64,000 bases of DNA from Gracilaria domingensis (GCA_022539475.1 VCMS01000154.1:130211-194210); one strand, 5' to 3'. Numbered from the stretch's first letter, positions 45,234 through 56,848 are shown. The notes: generated by a model not told the origin, from the sequence alone. A program made the numbers and translations.

Positions 45234-46189
45234 TGTTCGTACAGCAGAATGCCCAACGTGACTTGGCACACGTGGATTGCTTCGCCGCAACTCCACGTGT
45301 GCTAAATCAGCCAATGGGCGCTCTCTGCACTCAGGTGGTGCCTACTATTCTACATGTAGGAGTAGCACTGCGTTAATATAGTAACTATAGTGCGTTCTTG
45401 CATTTATGAGCCCCTAGAAGGGTTTAGTACTCTATATAAAGGGTCATCAAGACGCCTAGCGGTGTCTCGACCCAAGACAACATTGCGTTCATCACCTTTT
45501 ATTATTCTATCAACCTTACCCAATACCTTGGGGCAATTCATCTAAGTAGGTTATTACTGCGTTTAGGTCTCTGTGTTTTTCTAACATCTTTTGTGTTTGC
45601 GCGTTTCGTGCGAGCACTGATTTTTTCATCTAATCACAGTACCGGTCGAAGCGCCTTAGGCGTGGACGGGAATCGGGTGGCGTGTATCAAAGGCTTCTTT
45701 GTCGTCAGTGAGCCCCACCGGAGCTTCACCTCGGACAACGGTGTCGGTCGAGAGACCTGGTGCTACACGGACCTGGTTGCTGGACGGGAAGCTTTCCGTT
45801 GGGATTTTAGTTCAGCGCCGCGTCACGTTTTGTGCGAGGACTAGCGAGAGACTAGCTTGGGGATAGAGTGAAGATTTATCTCCAGTTAGTAACTCTTCTT
45901 GGGACGTCTCGTAGGAGGTCTATACGCTTGTCTCTGGACGCGCAGAGATACGTTTGGCTGCAGAATTCGCGTGCAGTTTGTTGTTGTCCGTTGTTCGTTT
46001 TCTCTTGACTAATGGTTGTCCAAGCACTAGTTTGTCCCTTTCTTTTCTTTGTCTTAGCATCTTTCGCTTGGCATACTACGTTTATTTCTTTGGTGGATTC
46101 TGGACCTACGTTGGTCTCTTTTGAGTGGCTAGTTGTTCTACCCTGACTTTCTTTCTGCTACGAGAGGCAAGTGTAAGGGTCTGTAAACA
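45234..46189 (+). mobile_element. LTR-like block, possibly a solo LTR
   Basis: About 950 bp have the look of a long terminal repeat: a TATA-like CTATATAAAG at about 45430, a TGTT start near 45234 and a possible CTGTAAACA end near 46189. The style of repeated GAGAG and CACGTG motifs recalls the gypsy LTR, though the sequence is different. I could not find a matching target duplication, so the ends are uncertain. A hairpin GCACACGTGGA/TCCACGTGTGC lies at its start. Confidence 0.35.
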
Positions 46190-46229
46190 CCCGCGTCGTT
46201 TCCCACCAAAATAACGTCCAGAATTACAT

Positions 46230-48660
46230 TTGAGGTTGCAACTCCTCCCGAATGCATAGATAAGTATTTGAAACCATATTGACCAATAAAGTTCAAAAAA
46301 CTGCTGAAAGAATTCACGCGAGGACTTTATAGCAAAGCTGCTACTGCATCGGCAAAATGACCAATCGGATCAAAATGCAAAGCCAATTTATCAAAACATA
46401 TAAACCATCCAATTCTGCACGATCACTTTAATCAAATAAATTGAAAACATCAACCACTGTTCTAGCTGTCTATTGGCAGTGTTCTGTTCTCTTTTCAAAA
46501 CGTCCCGCTTATATATAGATTAGGCTAAAACCTTTCAAACAACCAACGATACAAGAATAACGCAGCATGCCCAAATGTGGTGGAGGTGCAATAATGTGGT
46601 TCTCATATTTTACATTGGTTCTGGCAGAAACCGACGTTTCCCCGTGGCGAAAGTAAGAAGCGTTCACACATCTCTTTGTTTTGTATAATACCTAACACGA
46701 AAAGACCAACAGTCCTTTTCGTATCGATAGACCGACCCATGCTCCTCCCAAATATAAACGAAGGCCACAGAAACTCCACCATTCTTAGACACTATATTTC
46801 CAATTATAATAAACAAAACCACTAATTTCCCGCATTTCCCTGTTGCGCGAGAGCGAAAGATGATCTTTGGATCGACGACGGTGTCTGTGGCACACCGCCG
46901 TCGCATTGGTCGCGAGAATTTCACTGGCGCACGACCCCTGCTCTCTATCCCACGACCGCAATGATCATGCGGCACTCGTTGCTCCCGGCATCTGTCGTGC
47001 GTGCCGGTCTCCTTCGAAAACCCATCCCTCCCTCCCAGAGTCAACTATATGAAGTTATTACTTTGCGTGCAGTATGAATTGTAATTTATACTGGATCTGA
47101 TGCTGGATATGGCCATCTGCATCATGTCAATCGGGAACAGCTCTTCTCTTGTCTACCGTGCTGTGTGCGATGAATTGTGTTCATCTGTACGACGAGGATC
47201 CCGGTCGGATCCCGTCACCCACTTCTCCAAAACATAAATGATCTTGAGTGTAAGCTCGGCTAGCCATCTTACAATAATGTATCATTACCGAGTAAGTTCA
47301 GGTGTAGCTTTGCAATTTAAACGTGTGATAGATGCAAAAGTTTCTCTGCTTTTTATCTTGAGAGCAATTTGTTTTGTGCTATTCTCCAGAGCGCCTTTAT
47401 GGTGAGAGCCGAAGGCTATGGTACACCCTATTCATTGCGCCTACTGTTTCCCACTGTTGCCATCAACAGGCGTTCATCTGTCGACATGTGTTGCGACGTA
47501 TATATAGTAAGACATGTTGTGTAATAAGGCTTCATCTTTAAATGCAAACATCCAAAAACGGCTCCTCCTTTTCGTCATGAACGGAAAAATGCTTTAGGGT
47601 ACCGTCGGTACTTTCACTCAGTGGCCGTACGGGTGGATCCAGAGCGGATGAGAGTTACTTTCGGTAAACATCTATCGTACGCTTTATATCCACCCCGTGC
47701 GTGACACCACCCTCTTCAGGCTTGTTCAGCTGAAGATGAAAACGTGAAAATTTATGGATTGGTTTTCATCAACAGCTAATAGCTAAACACAACAAGGCAT
47801 CTGTGCATGAGTTGCATGCATGTCACAGACGCAGCCAGCTCTTTTACACAGTTTCTGTAAATCCCTCATGGAATGAGCATTCCATTGCAGGAATTCCATT
47901 GCATTCCAGGGTGATGCTTTCTTTCTGTGGGAGATCTGCTTCAAAAAGTTCAATTTTTATTGTACATTTAGATTCCTAGCTAGACTGTCAATGATTGTCC
48001 AAATTTTTCTGCATGTAGATAGATATCTACATCTGAGCGGGGTGAAAAGCAAACAATTTCAAGAACGACTTGGAGGGTCAGTAAGGTGCCCAAGAAATGG
48101 GGTATGACGCACCAAGCGAACCAAAATATTACGCTTTGTCCGAATCGTGATCTGCGCGGCTGGAGTATCTCAGAATAGGAAGTTGCCACGGTGGGCCTGA
48201 CTCCACAGCAATGAGTGTCTGCCCGTCATATTAATTATCCAGGCCCAAGTTATGAAGTCTGCAGCTACGCTCTCGCTCACTACCCAGGGGTAACATGTGT
48301 GACAAGCAAACCGTTTCTGATCTGCTGTGAGAAGCCCGTAATCTTCATGAATTCCCACTCTAGAGACTAAGCTTCGGCAACCCTGAATTCTATCGCGAGA
48401 CCGGGACAAGATAAATAGCTTCTCGCAGAATTATTGCACTTCTGGACAGACCCGAAAGCTCAACATGTTGGCGCAAAGCTGTTCAAATCCTTGGGACCCA
48501 CCAACAAACATTAAGCCATCGCCAGAAAAATATTTTCTCTTTTTGGCCAACAAGTAGTGCTTACACCACATCCGCACTAACAAGGTTTCCAGCAAGGTTG
48601 TTCACCGTTTCCATGGCTGTTATCACGCTTCCTGATAACAGCCTCGTCCCGTCAATGCGT
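46230..48660. other. Intergenic, no supported gene
   Basis: No frame with domain features. The last 150 bases are the upstream region of the kinesin gene, with a TTCCGC-rich pyrimidine tract at 48670-48720. Confidence 0.35.
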
Positions 48661-48781
48661 CTTCTTGTCAGCAGCGCTACCCGCTTCCGCTTCCGCTCTC
48701 CGCCTGAATCCCTTTGCCCTCGGGAACCCCAAAGTCAAACCCTCCCATCCTGGCATTTTTGAACGGTACAATAGCAAAACC

Positions 48782-50986
48782 ATGGAGCCACCACGTCCAA
48801 ATGGAAAGACGAACGCGATACGAGATAAGGTACAAGTAGCCGTTCGACTTCGACCACTTCTTAAACGAGAAATAAGTGTCGCGAAGCCGGAGCATTCAAC
48901 TTACTGGTCGACATCGCCTACATCTATCACTCAATGCATCGATGACAAACCTGTCCCGTTTCACTCCTTTTCTTTTGACCACATCTTCTTACCGAACTCC
49001 ACCAACGAGTCCGTTTTCAACGGCGTTGCTCGGCCAGTTGTGGCGTCTGCTGTTGATGGAATCAATGGGGTTATCTTTGCATACGGGCAGACGGCCGCAG
49101 GCAAGACACATACCATGTTGGGGAACACGTCAGACCCCGGCATAACTCTTCGCTCAATTTCAGATTTGTTCGAAAGAATATCCAAACTTCCGAGTCGCAA
49201 GTTCTTGTTAAGGGCCAGCTATATCGAGATATACAACGAGATTATTCGCGACCTATTGGTACCTTCGAACGACAACCTGAAGATTCACGAGGATGTTGTC
49301 AGCAACATGGTTTACGTTAATTCCCATCGAAAGGTCATCACCTCGGTTGAAGACGCCGCGAAGATCATTTCGGCTGGGGAAGCTGTGCGTGCCATCGGTG
49401 CGACTAACATGAACGAGAAAGCTTCTCGCTCTCACACAATTTTCACTGTATCCATTGAATCAAGGGAGATTCTTCGCTCGACGGCAGAAACGGCTTCAAG
49501 AAACGGGGTGGCCGTCCGAAATAGCACTCTTGCACTGGTTGATCTAGCCGGGTCAGAACGTGCATCTTTGACCAAAGCCCACGGAAAAAGACTAACAGAA
49601 GGGGGCTTTATTAATAAGAGTCTTCTAACGCTTGGAACTGTCATTAAGAAGCTCAGCTCAGAATTTTCAAAGGCTAATGTGCACATTCCATATCGCGACT
49701 CGAAACTTACTCGCTTGTTGCAGCCAGCTCTTGGTGGTAATGCTCGAACGGTGATCATCTGCGCGGTCACGACGGCTTCCGTGCACATGGAGGAAACGCT
49801 GAGCACACTGAAGTTTGCAAGCCGGGCGAAACGAGTTACTAATCATGCCGAAACGAATGAGTTCCTTGACGATCGCGCTAAACTCCGGCGTGCAGAAAAG
49901 CAAATTGCATACCTAAAGAAGGAAATGAAACGACTCAAAAGTTTCGTGGCTGCAAACTCTTCTCAGACAAGCGCAGAGGAAGCGCAGGCTGAAGGAGAAA
50001 AGCAACGGTGGGAGCTCAAAGTGGAAAAGACAGTGTCGGAGATTCTTAGTCTTATGCGTGGAGTGGGTGATGAGTGCCCGAAATGTCTCACACCAGTGAA
50101 CACCGGAAATATGTTAGAGAGAGAAGGGAAAGTCAGGCTTTTGAAACATTTGATGGAAAACTTTCCCCGAAAATTGCGTTCTGAGGGTCTCGGAGAAGAA
50201 CCAGAAACGATAGATATGCTATTCAATGCCGTGAAACAGTTGCAAACCAGACTCTTGGAGAAAGAAGTGGAACTGCAGGATATTGAGAGTCAATTAGAAG
50301 CTTTACCTTCAACTGAAGATGACACAAAGTACAGCTTAGATTATGGATCAGATCATGAGCGACCAATGTCGATTTGTACTACAGACGAAACGTTGACTCA
50401 GAAATCGCTTGATTCAACTGCTAGTTCGGAAGGTTCCTTTGTTGGTGGTGCAGTATGCAACAACAGCTCTGAGCTACTCGAGGATCTTCGACGCAATTTC
50501 GGTGAGAAGAGAATTGAGTTGGAAGAAATGTTCAGGAAACTGAAGAGGTTGAAGATGGAGACAAGGTCTGAACATGGTCCTCATGAGAATGTATCGGTAT
50601 TGGAACCTTGTATCAAAGAAGAAAAAGTACTTCCGATAGACCATGGCGTCGATCTTGGCGGAAAGCAGATCCCGGAAACCTCTTTAGCAGATCAGTGTTC
50701 CCTGATCGCGCTCAAAGAAAGAACAGAGAAGAAGAAAAGAATTGGCGGAAGCCACAGCGCAAATAATCTTACTTTGATGGGCGATCGAGGTAATGAAATA
50801 GTGGTACCTGAACTCGTGAACGAAGGGAAACTCTTCAAGCTTTCCAACGTTGTCAGACGAGTTCTGATTGCCTCGTGTGCAATCTGGTTCCATTGCGGCT
50901 TGTCACGGGTCTTCAACTTCGGTACGAACCGCGGGCTGGTTGGCATCTGTATGGGAAATGTGACAGACTGCTCCTCCTGTCCCTGA
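48782..50986 (+). CDS. Kinesin motor protein, CENP-E/KIN-7-like
   Basis: Start ATG 48782 (ACCATGG context) gives 734 residues in one exon. The N-terminal motor spans about residues 13-350: KVQVAVRLRPLL, P-loop GQTAAGKTHT (about 102-111), switch I NMNEKASRSHTIF, switch II LVDLAGSE and the microtubule-binding HIPYRDSKLTRLLQ. A neck and coiled coil follow (RRAEKQIAYLKKEMKRLK; LLEKEVELQDIESQLEAL). An N-terminal motor with this neck is typical of kinesin-7 proteins, which move toward microtubule plus ends in mitosis. Two Cys (CPKCLTP) in the stalk are unusual. The far C-terminus holds a hydrophobic stretch (RRVLIASCAIWFHCGL) near residues 690-706 that could be a membrane anchor. The stalk is much shorter than animal CENP-E. 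Confidence 0.93.
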   Translation: MEPPRPNGKTNAIRDKVQVAVRLRPLLKREISVAKPEHSTYWSTSPTSITQCIDDKPVPFHSFSFDHIFLPNSTNESVFNGVARPVVASAVDGINGVIFAYGQTAAGKTHTMLGNTSDPGITLRSISDLFERISKLPSRKFLLRASYIEIYNEIIRDLLVPSNDNLKIHEDVVSNMVYVNSHRKVITSVEDAAKIISAGEAVRAIGATNMNEKASRSHTIFTVSIESREILRSTAETASRNGVAVRNSTLALVDLAGSERASLTKAHGKRLTEGGFINKSLLTLGTVIKKLSSEFSKANVHIPYRDSKLTRLLQPALGGNARTVIICAVTTASVHMEETLSTLKFASRAKRVTNHAETNEFLDDRAKLRRAEKQIAYLKKEMKRLKSFVAANSSQTSAEEAQAEGEKQRWELKVEKTVSEILSLMRGVGDECPKCLTPVNTGNMLEREGKVRLLKHLMENFPRKLRSEGLGEEPETIDMLFNAVKQLQTRLLEKEVELQDIESQLEALPSTEDDTKYSLDYGSDHERPMSICTTDETLTQKSLDSTASSEGSFVGGAVCNNSSELLEDLRRNFGEKRIELEEMFRKLKRLKMETRSEHGPHENVSVLEPCIKEEKVLPIDHGVDLGGKQIPETSLADQCSLIALKERTEKKKRIGGSHSANNLTLMGDRGNEIVVPELVNEGKLFKLSNVVRRVLIASCAIWFHCGLSRVFNFGTNRGLVGICMGNVTDCSSCP

Positions 50987-51153
50987 AGGGAGCATGGTAC
51001 GAAGAGTACTTGTGGTATCCCAATTTCTAGAAAATACGAGTGAGGTGCCCGTAACTGTGTAAGATAAATATCACTTCGATGATCGTGGACGCTTCGTATT
51101 TTCTTAATGATTCATTTACGTGGGGGACCGATTGAGTCAGCGAAGGCCCCAAA

Positions 51154-51420
51154 TGTTGTAGATAAAGCGCTTAGGATAAAACACAAAAGTGGTTGTGATC
51201 ACTGACACTCGGCTTGACTTCTATCTTCTGTCAAACTGGAGTTCACTTCTTCTCTTTTATACTGTTTCAATAAAGTTCTATAGTGTTCTAGATTTCTATA
51301 GAGTTTCTATCATTACGCATTAAAAGTTTCTACTTACATGTTCTATTGAACATTCTAGAACTGTCTGGAAAGAAGTAGTTTCTAGTTCCTTCTGATAAGC
51401 TTCTAGATGCTTCTACAACA
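51154..51420. mobile_element. Solo LTR, 267 bp, with exact 5-bp target duplication
   Basis: The element begins TGTTGTAG and ends CTACAACA, giving an 8-bp terminal inverted repeat with TG...CA ends. CCAAA flanks it exactly on both sides (51149-51153 and 51421-51425). The interior is rich in TTCTAGA-type motifs. The size fits a Copia-type LTR left after recombination between two LTRs, but the family is not certain. Confidence 0.88.
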
Positions 51421-52117
51421 CCAAACGCGAAAAAGGCAATAAAAATGCGTGTCTGAGAGCTTCCTGTCTCCATCGACTTAGTTACTGATCGGTAATCTCC
51501 GCGATCAAGCAGGTCATTGTTGATGGCTACGCAGTGTAGGCACTGCATGGCTGGGAGAATTCAACACTGATTTGTATCAGTTCCGTAATAGGAACTGCGT
51601 ACGTAGTTGTGTGGGTGCACGCACAGAGAATTGTGCAAGTGCGACCCACGACGGAGGACAATCCTCTGCATTCGCCTGAGTCAGGCATAATAAATACCCG
51701 GACACAGCAGTAGTCTGCTAGTGTCCGGAGGCAATCCCCAGGAGAATCTCCTGAGGGCTTCGTGCCTTTTCATTTTGCCCACCGCGACTACGTGCGACCG
51801 CAGGGCCGTCCTGTCTCTGTTTTGACCAACAGTCATCTCTTCCAGCAGCCAGTGGCCCCAAGCGTAGGAATGAGCCGCCCCCTCGCCATCCCTATTGCAC
51901 AAAGTACAGCATAGTACCGGAGTAGATTCTCCTCAAATTCCAAACGCAGCTCCTAGTTTCTTCTACTGGGCAAAACGAAAAGGAACAGCATTTGATTTAC
52001 ACTCCCGCAGGGAATGAAGAATTTAACTAAAGAGCATGGTCGACCATGCTAAAGAAGAAGAAGAAACAAAAGCATTGCCTTTCAGATCCCAGCTTCCTAC
52101 TGTTGAAGACAGATTAT
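51421..52117. other. Hairpin-rich intergenic stretch
   Basis: Several small palindromes lie close together: CAGTTCC/GGAACTG at about 51578, CCGGACAC...GTGTCCGG at about 51700-51738, and GGAGAATCTCC. A TAATAAATAC motif lies at about 51688. The stretch could be another decayed LTR, but no ends were found. No gene is supported. Confidence 0.35.
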
Positions 52118-53002
52118 CTAGTGGAAATTGTACCTAGGCGGTAGGTGGAAGTCTCTCCTGAAGCATTCTTTGATCGAATCGGCATCTCGCCATATCACAC
52201 ACTTATCTAGGAAGCACTTGTAGCTTTCGCACTCATCGTCATAGGAACATGTTTCGCAGTTCTTCTTCTTGAAGCACTTTCTGCGAGATGCATCAGTGTC
52301 AAAGACGCACTTGCGGTTCCAGCACTTCTTGGTGGCGCAATCGAAGTCTGAGCTGCATGTCTCACACTCGCCCAAGAATCCACATTTCTTGAGAGATGAG
52401 AAGTCATCCCTGACGCATTTCCCTGCCCAGCACTTGTGGGTTTTGCATTCTGAGTTTCGACTGCAGTGGTCACATTCATCTTTCTTGAAACATTTGTCCT
52501 TATCATTCTCGAAGACACACTTGTAATTCCAGCACTTCTTGGTTGCGCAATCGAAGTCTGAGCTGCATGTCTCACACTCGCCCAAGAATCCACATTTCTT
52601 GAGAGATGAGAAGTCATCCCTAACGCATTTCCCTGCCCAGCACTTGTGGGTTTTGCATTCTGAGTTTCGACTGCAGTGGTCACATTCGTCCTTCTTGAAA
52701 CATTTGTCCTTATCATTCTCGAAGACACACTTGTAATTCCAGCACTTCTTGGTTGCGCAATCAAAGTCCGACCTACATGCTTCACACTCTGCGAGGAATC
52801 CGCATCCTCTCAACGAAGAATACTCACCGGTGACACATTTCCCACCCCAGCATTTGTAGGTGCGACATTGGCTATCAGAGGAGCAATGGTCACATTCTTC
52901 AAGGTAGTACCTTCCACTGTGCACGGAAACTTCGGAGATCTCATTGTCAACAACAGAGCACCAAGCAAAGGAGAAGAGGGCAACGAAGACCAGAAACTTC
53001 AT
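52118..53002 (-). CDS. Secreted protein of tandem Cys-rich repeats
   Basis: The ATG at 53002 is the start, chosen because a clear signal peptide follows (MKFLVFVALFSFAWCS). The 294-residue product then consists of alternating Cys modules: C-x2-C-x5-C-x4-C-x4-C (ECDHCSRNSECKTHKCWAGKC) and GFLGECETCSSDFDCATKKCW. Two full 70-residue units are nearly identical at DNA level (period 210 bp; positions about 52300-52510 and 52510-52720), and diverged half-units lie at both ends. Charged DKDKCFKKDE linkers connect the units. The whole has the look of an extracellular disulfide-rich structural or defence protein; no named family is assigned. Repeats this alike suggest recent expansion or gene conversion. 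Confidence 0.8.
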   Translation of the reverse strand: MKFLVFVALFSFAWCSVVDNEISEVSVHSGRYYLEECDHCSSDSQCRTYKCWGGKCVTGEYSSLRGCGFLAECEACRSDFDCATKKCWNYKCVFENDKDKCFKKDECDHCSRNSECKTHKCWAGKCVRDDFSSLKKCGFLGECETCSSDFDCATKKCWNYKCVFENDKDKCFKKDECDHCSRNSECKTHKCWAGKCVRDDFSSLKKCGFLGECETCSSDFDCATKKCWNRKCVFDTDASRRKCFKKKNCETCSYDDECESYKCFLDKCVIWRDADSIKECFRRDFHLPPRYNFH

Positions 53003-53348
53003 GGTTACAGGAGATGAGTGCGAGCAGGAATGCACGATGAGGATGGACAAGGTCAGGAACAAAATGGGTGAAGAGGGTTGGGTTTTATGTGCGTCAAACT
53101 GTGGTTCCACATGTTACTTTGGAGCTCCCTTTCATGAGTTGGGTTCGAAAGGAGTTCGTGAGTAGCGTGTTACACAAGGCGTTGAATTTGGAGAACTAAT
53201 CAAAGTCGACGTAGATCCAGCACGTCTGCATGACATCAATCTTAGGCATTCAAAGCGTAACAAAAATCTATCAATGTTCCTCTGCCTCGAATAGAAACAG
53301 AGATTGAGATTGTCATATGCCCTTGGCTTCTGAATGAGAACAAAAAGA

Positions 53349-54598
53349 TCAAACTGTTGATAGGATGTTGGTCCAGCATGCAGAGGTTTTGAGTGTGCAT
53401 CTGTACGCTACCAAGTTTATCGCATATTCATTGGGCGTCCACAAGTGAGAAGCAAAACCTTGGTATCTTGTACCTGATATAAGAGTATGGGGAACTACCA
53501 CTCCGTTAAACTCACGGACTTGACTTACATTATTGCCGCCAGGGATCACAGCCGAAAAATGCGAACGTCTCATAATCAACTCGCCCAACTTAGGTGTCGT
53601 CTCGTCATGGCAAACGAGATGAGGATGACGTGTTGAGGGTTTTAAACATTTCATTTCGAAATTGATGTCTTTTGGACTATAACCTTCTGCACACTCGTAT
53701 GGCACGGCCTCAAACACTCCCTGAGAATTTATGCGTTGATAACGTGAGGTACGACGGTAGTTTAAGCAAGGGTACTGCTGTAGTTCGATGTGTTCCAAAC
53801 GCAAGACATATAGTTCGAAATTCAAGACATGTAGTTCGAGAATTCAAGACATGATGATCTCCTAAAACTGCGGTGATCTGTATTTGCATAGTTGCATGGG
53901 GTTTGTCACAACAATTCAAACAGGAATTTGCACGTGAGCAACGATTCTTTGCTTCGAAATGAAGGTTGAACCCAAAAGACACAACCATACAAAAACTTTC
54001 CGACGTGCCATTGATAACGAAAGTAACTTCATAGACACGCGGACTTGTAGGTTCTTTAAATCGCTTTGATATGAAATTTTGATATAATGTGGGTTTTTGT
54101 AGAACACAAAATGTCGCCTCAAAACAATCGAAATGGGGCATAAATGTTTATAGCAGCGCTGTTGAAGAGATGAAACCATACTCAAGTGGCATCTTACACA
54201 AGAAGTGAAATGGCAGAGACACAAAGCTGGACAAGACCTGTATGCATGATGCTGATGTAGAATTGGTACCCTGCGATAGTACCACCAAATTTGCTGAGAA
54301 CAGACATGAACGGGGGAAATTCAGGATATGGGGAGAGGGCTTCGCCGACATCATGTTGATGAGCAACCAAAAGCCCGCGCGCTGAATATATATTAGATAT
54401 GCCCTTGTATAACCTTCGAACTATGAACCCGAGCTTGTCTACACGTCGGTTTTGTTCGGGGATTAGGAAGTTACAGTAGTATCGTGAGATTATCTTGTGC
54501 AAGTATGCACATTCACGCGGCGTCACTTTCACAGACAGAGGAAACGAGCGCATTGGATTGGACATGCGATGTCCAAGATAGCAACAATGTTGCCTCAT
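53349..54598 (-). CDS. Possible multi-exon gene, exons unresolved
   Basis: Several minus-strand segments have protein-like composition: PRECAYLHKIISRYYC with SKFGGTIAGYQFYISIMHTG (about 54530-54200, ending near a GTAAGA donor), VYEVTFVINGTSESFCMVVS with NRCSRANSCLNCC (about 54030-53870), and ECAEGYSPKDINFEMKC with HLWTPNEYAINLVAYRC (about 53700-53370). The many Cys suggest a secreted or membrane-exposed protein. Exon borders are not settled and no family is recognised. Confidence 0.35.
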
Positions 54599-55143
54599 GT
54601 GCCTCGAATCATGCTGCAGTAGGGTGCGTGTAATGGAAAGGGTTAGATGAAGTCATACCGGTCTGGCGAACAGACTTGAAAACGGTATGACAAATTCAAA
54701 CGATTAGAGTTTCAATGCTTAATCTGGAATGACTAGTGCATATGCGCATGTTGAAACAACCAATAATTACTGCGAACGATACGGAGTGTAAGGCGGCAGT
54801 GGAAGGAAAGAGAGGAAGGGGCGGTCAATGGAGGACGTGCAGACGAGAAAATGCATGTTTCGAAAAGCATTTGCAAATGTTGATTTAAAGATATGAAATT
54901 GTTTTTCGAAAGCGCAGACAAATTCCAAGGTGTCGACCAGGTGAACACACTCAAACGGTGTGACAACAAACGGGAACTGTCAACCAAAAATGAGAATACT
55001 AAATGTCGTTGTCAGCAAGAGTACGCAAGAGTAACGTGTTAACAGATTCATGAGACCAGAGATGCTGAACGAGATGTTGCTGCAGGTGTAGGGTGCGAGT
55101 TAACGCAAGTCACGGAGGGAGAATCGCGGCAAACGAGGGGATT

Positions 55144-55632
55144 TCAAAGAAAAAGCAAAAAGCTCGTCGTCTTCCGGGATGGCCCCATGCAACGCTTCTC
55201 CTCAATCTTGACAACCACAATGTACGTGTAGCCGATTGTACACGTGGCCACGCGGAAACTTCTATCCAATAATACATCGTTGTACTGAGACGCACACCTC
55301 ACACGGTACATCTTTGCGGGTAACACCTGGCAATGCTGTACACTGGCAAACAATGCTGGCCAGTGTCCAGCATTGTACAGTATATCGTGTCCAATGAGAC
55401 ACTATGTACGAACCTGTGAGGTTTCGCAGTTTATATCGTTTTGGAGCAGCAGAATTCCAGGCTGGAGCTTCCAGCTTCTCACAGAACTCTCGCAACTGCT
55501 AAGCTTGCAAGCACATGACAAGCCTTGATGATTCTTGCGCGTAAGACCACCACTCGCTGCCAGATCATCGGCGGGCTGTGCTTCCAAAGATAAGGGTATG
55601 CTTGGAAAAGTGCCAGTAAAGAAGAACCGCAC
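55144..55632 (-). CDS. Possible two-exon hypothetical gene
   Basis: Minus-strand segments GLSCACKLSSCESSVRSWKL (about 55530-55430) and CASQYNDVLLDRSFRVATC with IGYTYIVVVKIEEKRC (about 55300-55150) look coding. Between them lies an inverted repeat around CTGTACAATGCTGG (55330-55380). The composition suggests a small Cys-containing secreted protein, but start and splice sites are not clear. Confidence 0.25.
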
Positions 55633-56356
55633 AAAAGATTAGCATTGACGTAGTCGACACCGACGTCGCTTCACCCCCCGCAAACATCCACGAACAAGTT
55701 TGAAACGATGCGAGCACAGGCATACATGTTCTGTTTTTTCTTTCTTCAGAAGGGAGCACACAGTGCTTCTTTAACATGATGCTTGATAGAGAGCCTGATG
55801 CTGTCGCAGACAGAAGTCGATGAAATTAATTCCACCGAACGCGTAGCTGAGACTTGTAACGGCAGTTGACAGAGCCATTACGTATGAACGGTGGCACGCG
55901 TACGTCTCATACGCTCTTCGAAAAGCGCATCATTGTGAGCACAGTTTTCGCACAATCAATCTACATGAAGCTTTACGTCACGGCAGGCATGTGGAAATCA
56001 CCCATGTGGCAACAAAATGACATTCAACATACTATCTCAACGTCAGCAACAGTGGAGCGCTCAACCCGATGGGTAAACAGGTTTAACACAATTCATTCTT
56101 TAGTATTCAAAAATTTCTTCGTATGACACTTGATGGAATCATTATCTGTGCCCGACACTAAGAGTAGTACCTTCGTACATGTCGTTGCACCCGAGCAGTG
56201 CTCAGATTCCCGGAGCATCACGCTGGCGACACCCAGCATCTACCGAGCACGTGCCTTCTTCGATTGGGTGCTATGCCGCTTCTTCTCCAAACGTAGCAGC
56301 CAACGATACTCTACCAAAAAATCGTCTCCTCTTCTTCTACAGGCAAAAATTGGGCC

Positions 56357-56848
56357 TCAGAATGGATCGCCGTAGAATCCTGGCTTTGTCGTTGGAGAGC
56401 TCGGAACATCTCTGCTGCTGCTGCCACTTGCAGCCTGCCTATCTTCATGAAATAGTTCTTCTGTCAAAATCTGCACTTGGGACTCCAGCATTTGGATCCG
56501 CGTCGCATTCAACTGCAGTTTTCGAACCATTTCTTCTTCTTCTGCTCGCTTGCGTTCACGGCTTCTTTTGGCATGTTCTCTGTTCTGTTTCCGTTTAATG
56601 GCCGGGCGTAATTCGGCAGGCGCATCTTTCAGACTATACGGGATGTGGTCATCATGTTTTTGTCGAGACGGGGACGATGAAGATGACGATGATGATGAGG
56701 CTAACTGTCTTGCATGTGACGATGATGAACCGGCCGATGAGCGTGCTTTCCCGGATTTCGACGGAGATGTCCTCTTGCTTGGGTTGCGACCGTCTCGCTT
56801 TTGAGAGCCTCGCGACGAACTGGAATGTTTTGGTGGGGTTGAGGCCAT
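56357..56848 (-). CDS. bZIP transcription factor
   Basis: The ATG at 56848 gives 163 residues (an in-frame Met seven codons upstream is an alternative). A long Ser/Lys-rich head is followed by the bZIP domain at about residues 85-135: basic region KRKQNREHAKRSRERKR with the N-x2-x-A-x-x-S-R-type core, then a zipper (VRKLQLNATRIQMLESQVQI). The head contains a run of nine Ser. The factor should bind ACGT-core sites as a dimer in the nucleus. It is a single exon and has no other domain. The TGACGT-type palindromes upstream of 59420 are possible targets of this class, which is inference only. Confidence 0.9.
   Translation of the reverse strand: MASTPPKHSSSSRGSQKRDGRNPSKRTSPSKSGKARSSAGSSSSHARQLASSSSSSSSSPSRQKHDDHIPYSLKDAPAELRPAIKRKQNREHAKRSRERKRAEEEEMVRKLQLNATRIQMLESQVQILTEELFHEDRQAASGSSSRDVPSSPTTKPGFYGDPF

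Noticed and set aside
45207-46228. Alternative LTR ends TGTAATT...AATTACA
   Set aside because: The flanking pentamers (TCTAT and TTTGA) do not match.
48466-48552. Short block with TGTTGGC...GGCCAACA ends
   Set aside because: No target duplication and only 87 bp; probably chance inverted repeat.
52207-52785. 192-codon frame overlapping the Cys-rich protein
   Set aside because: It is an out-of-frame shadow of the 70-residue repeats.
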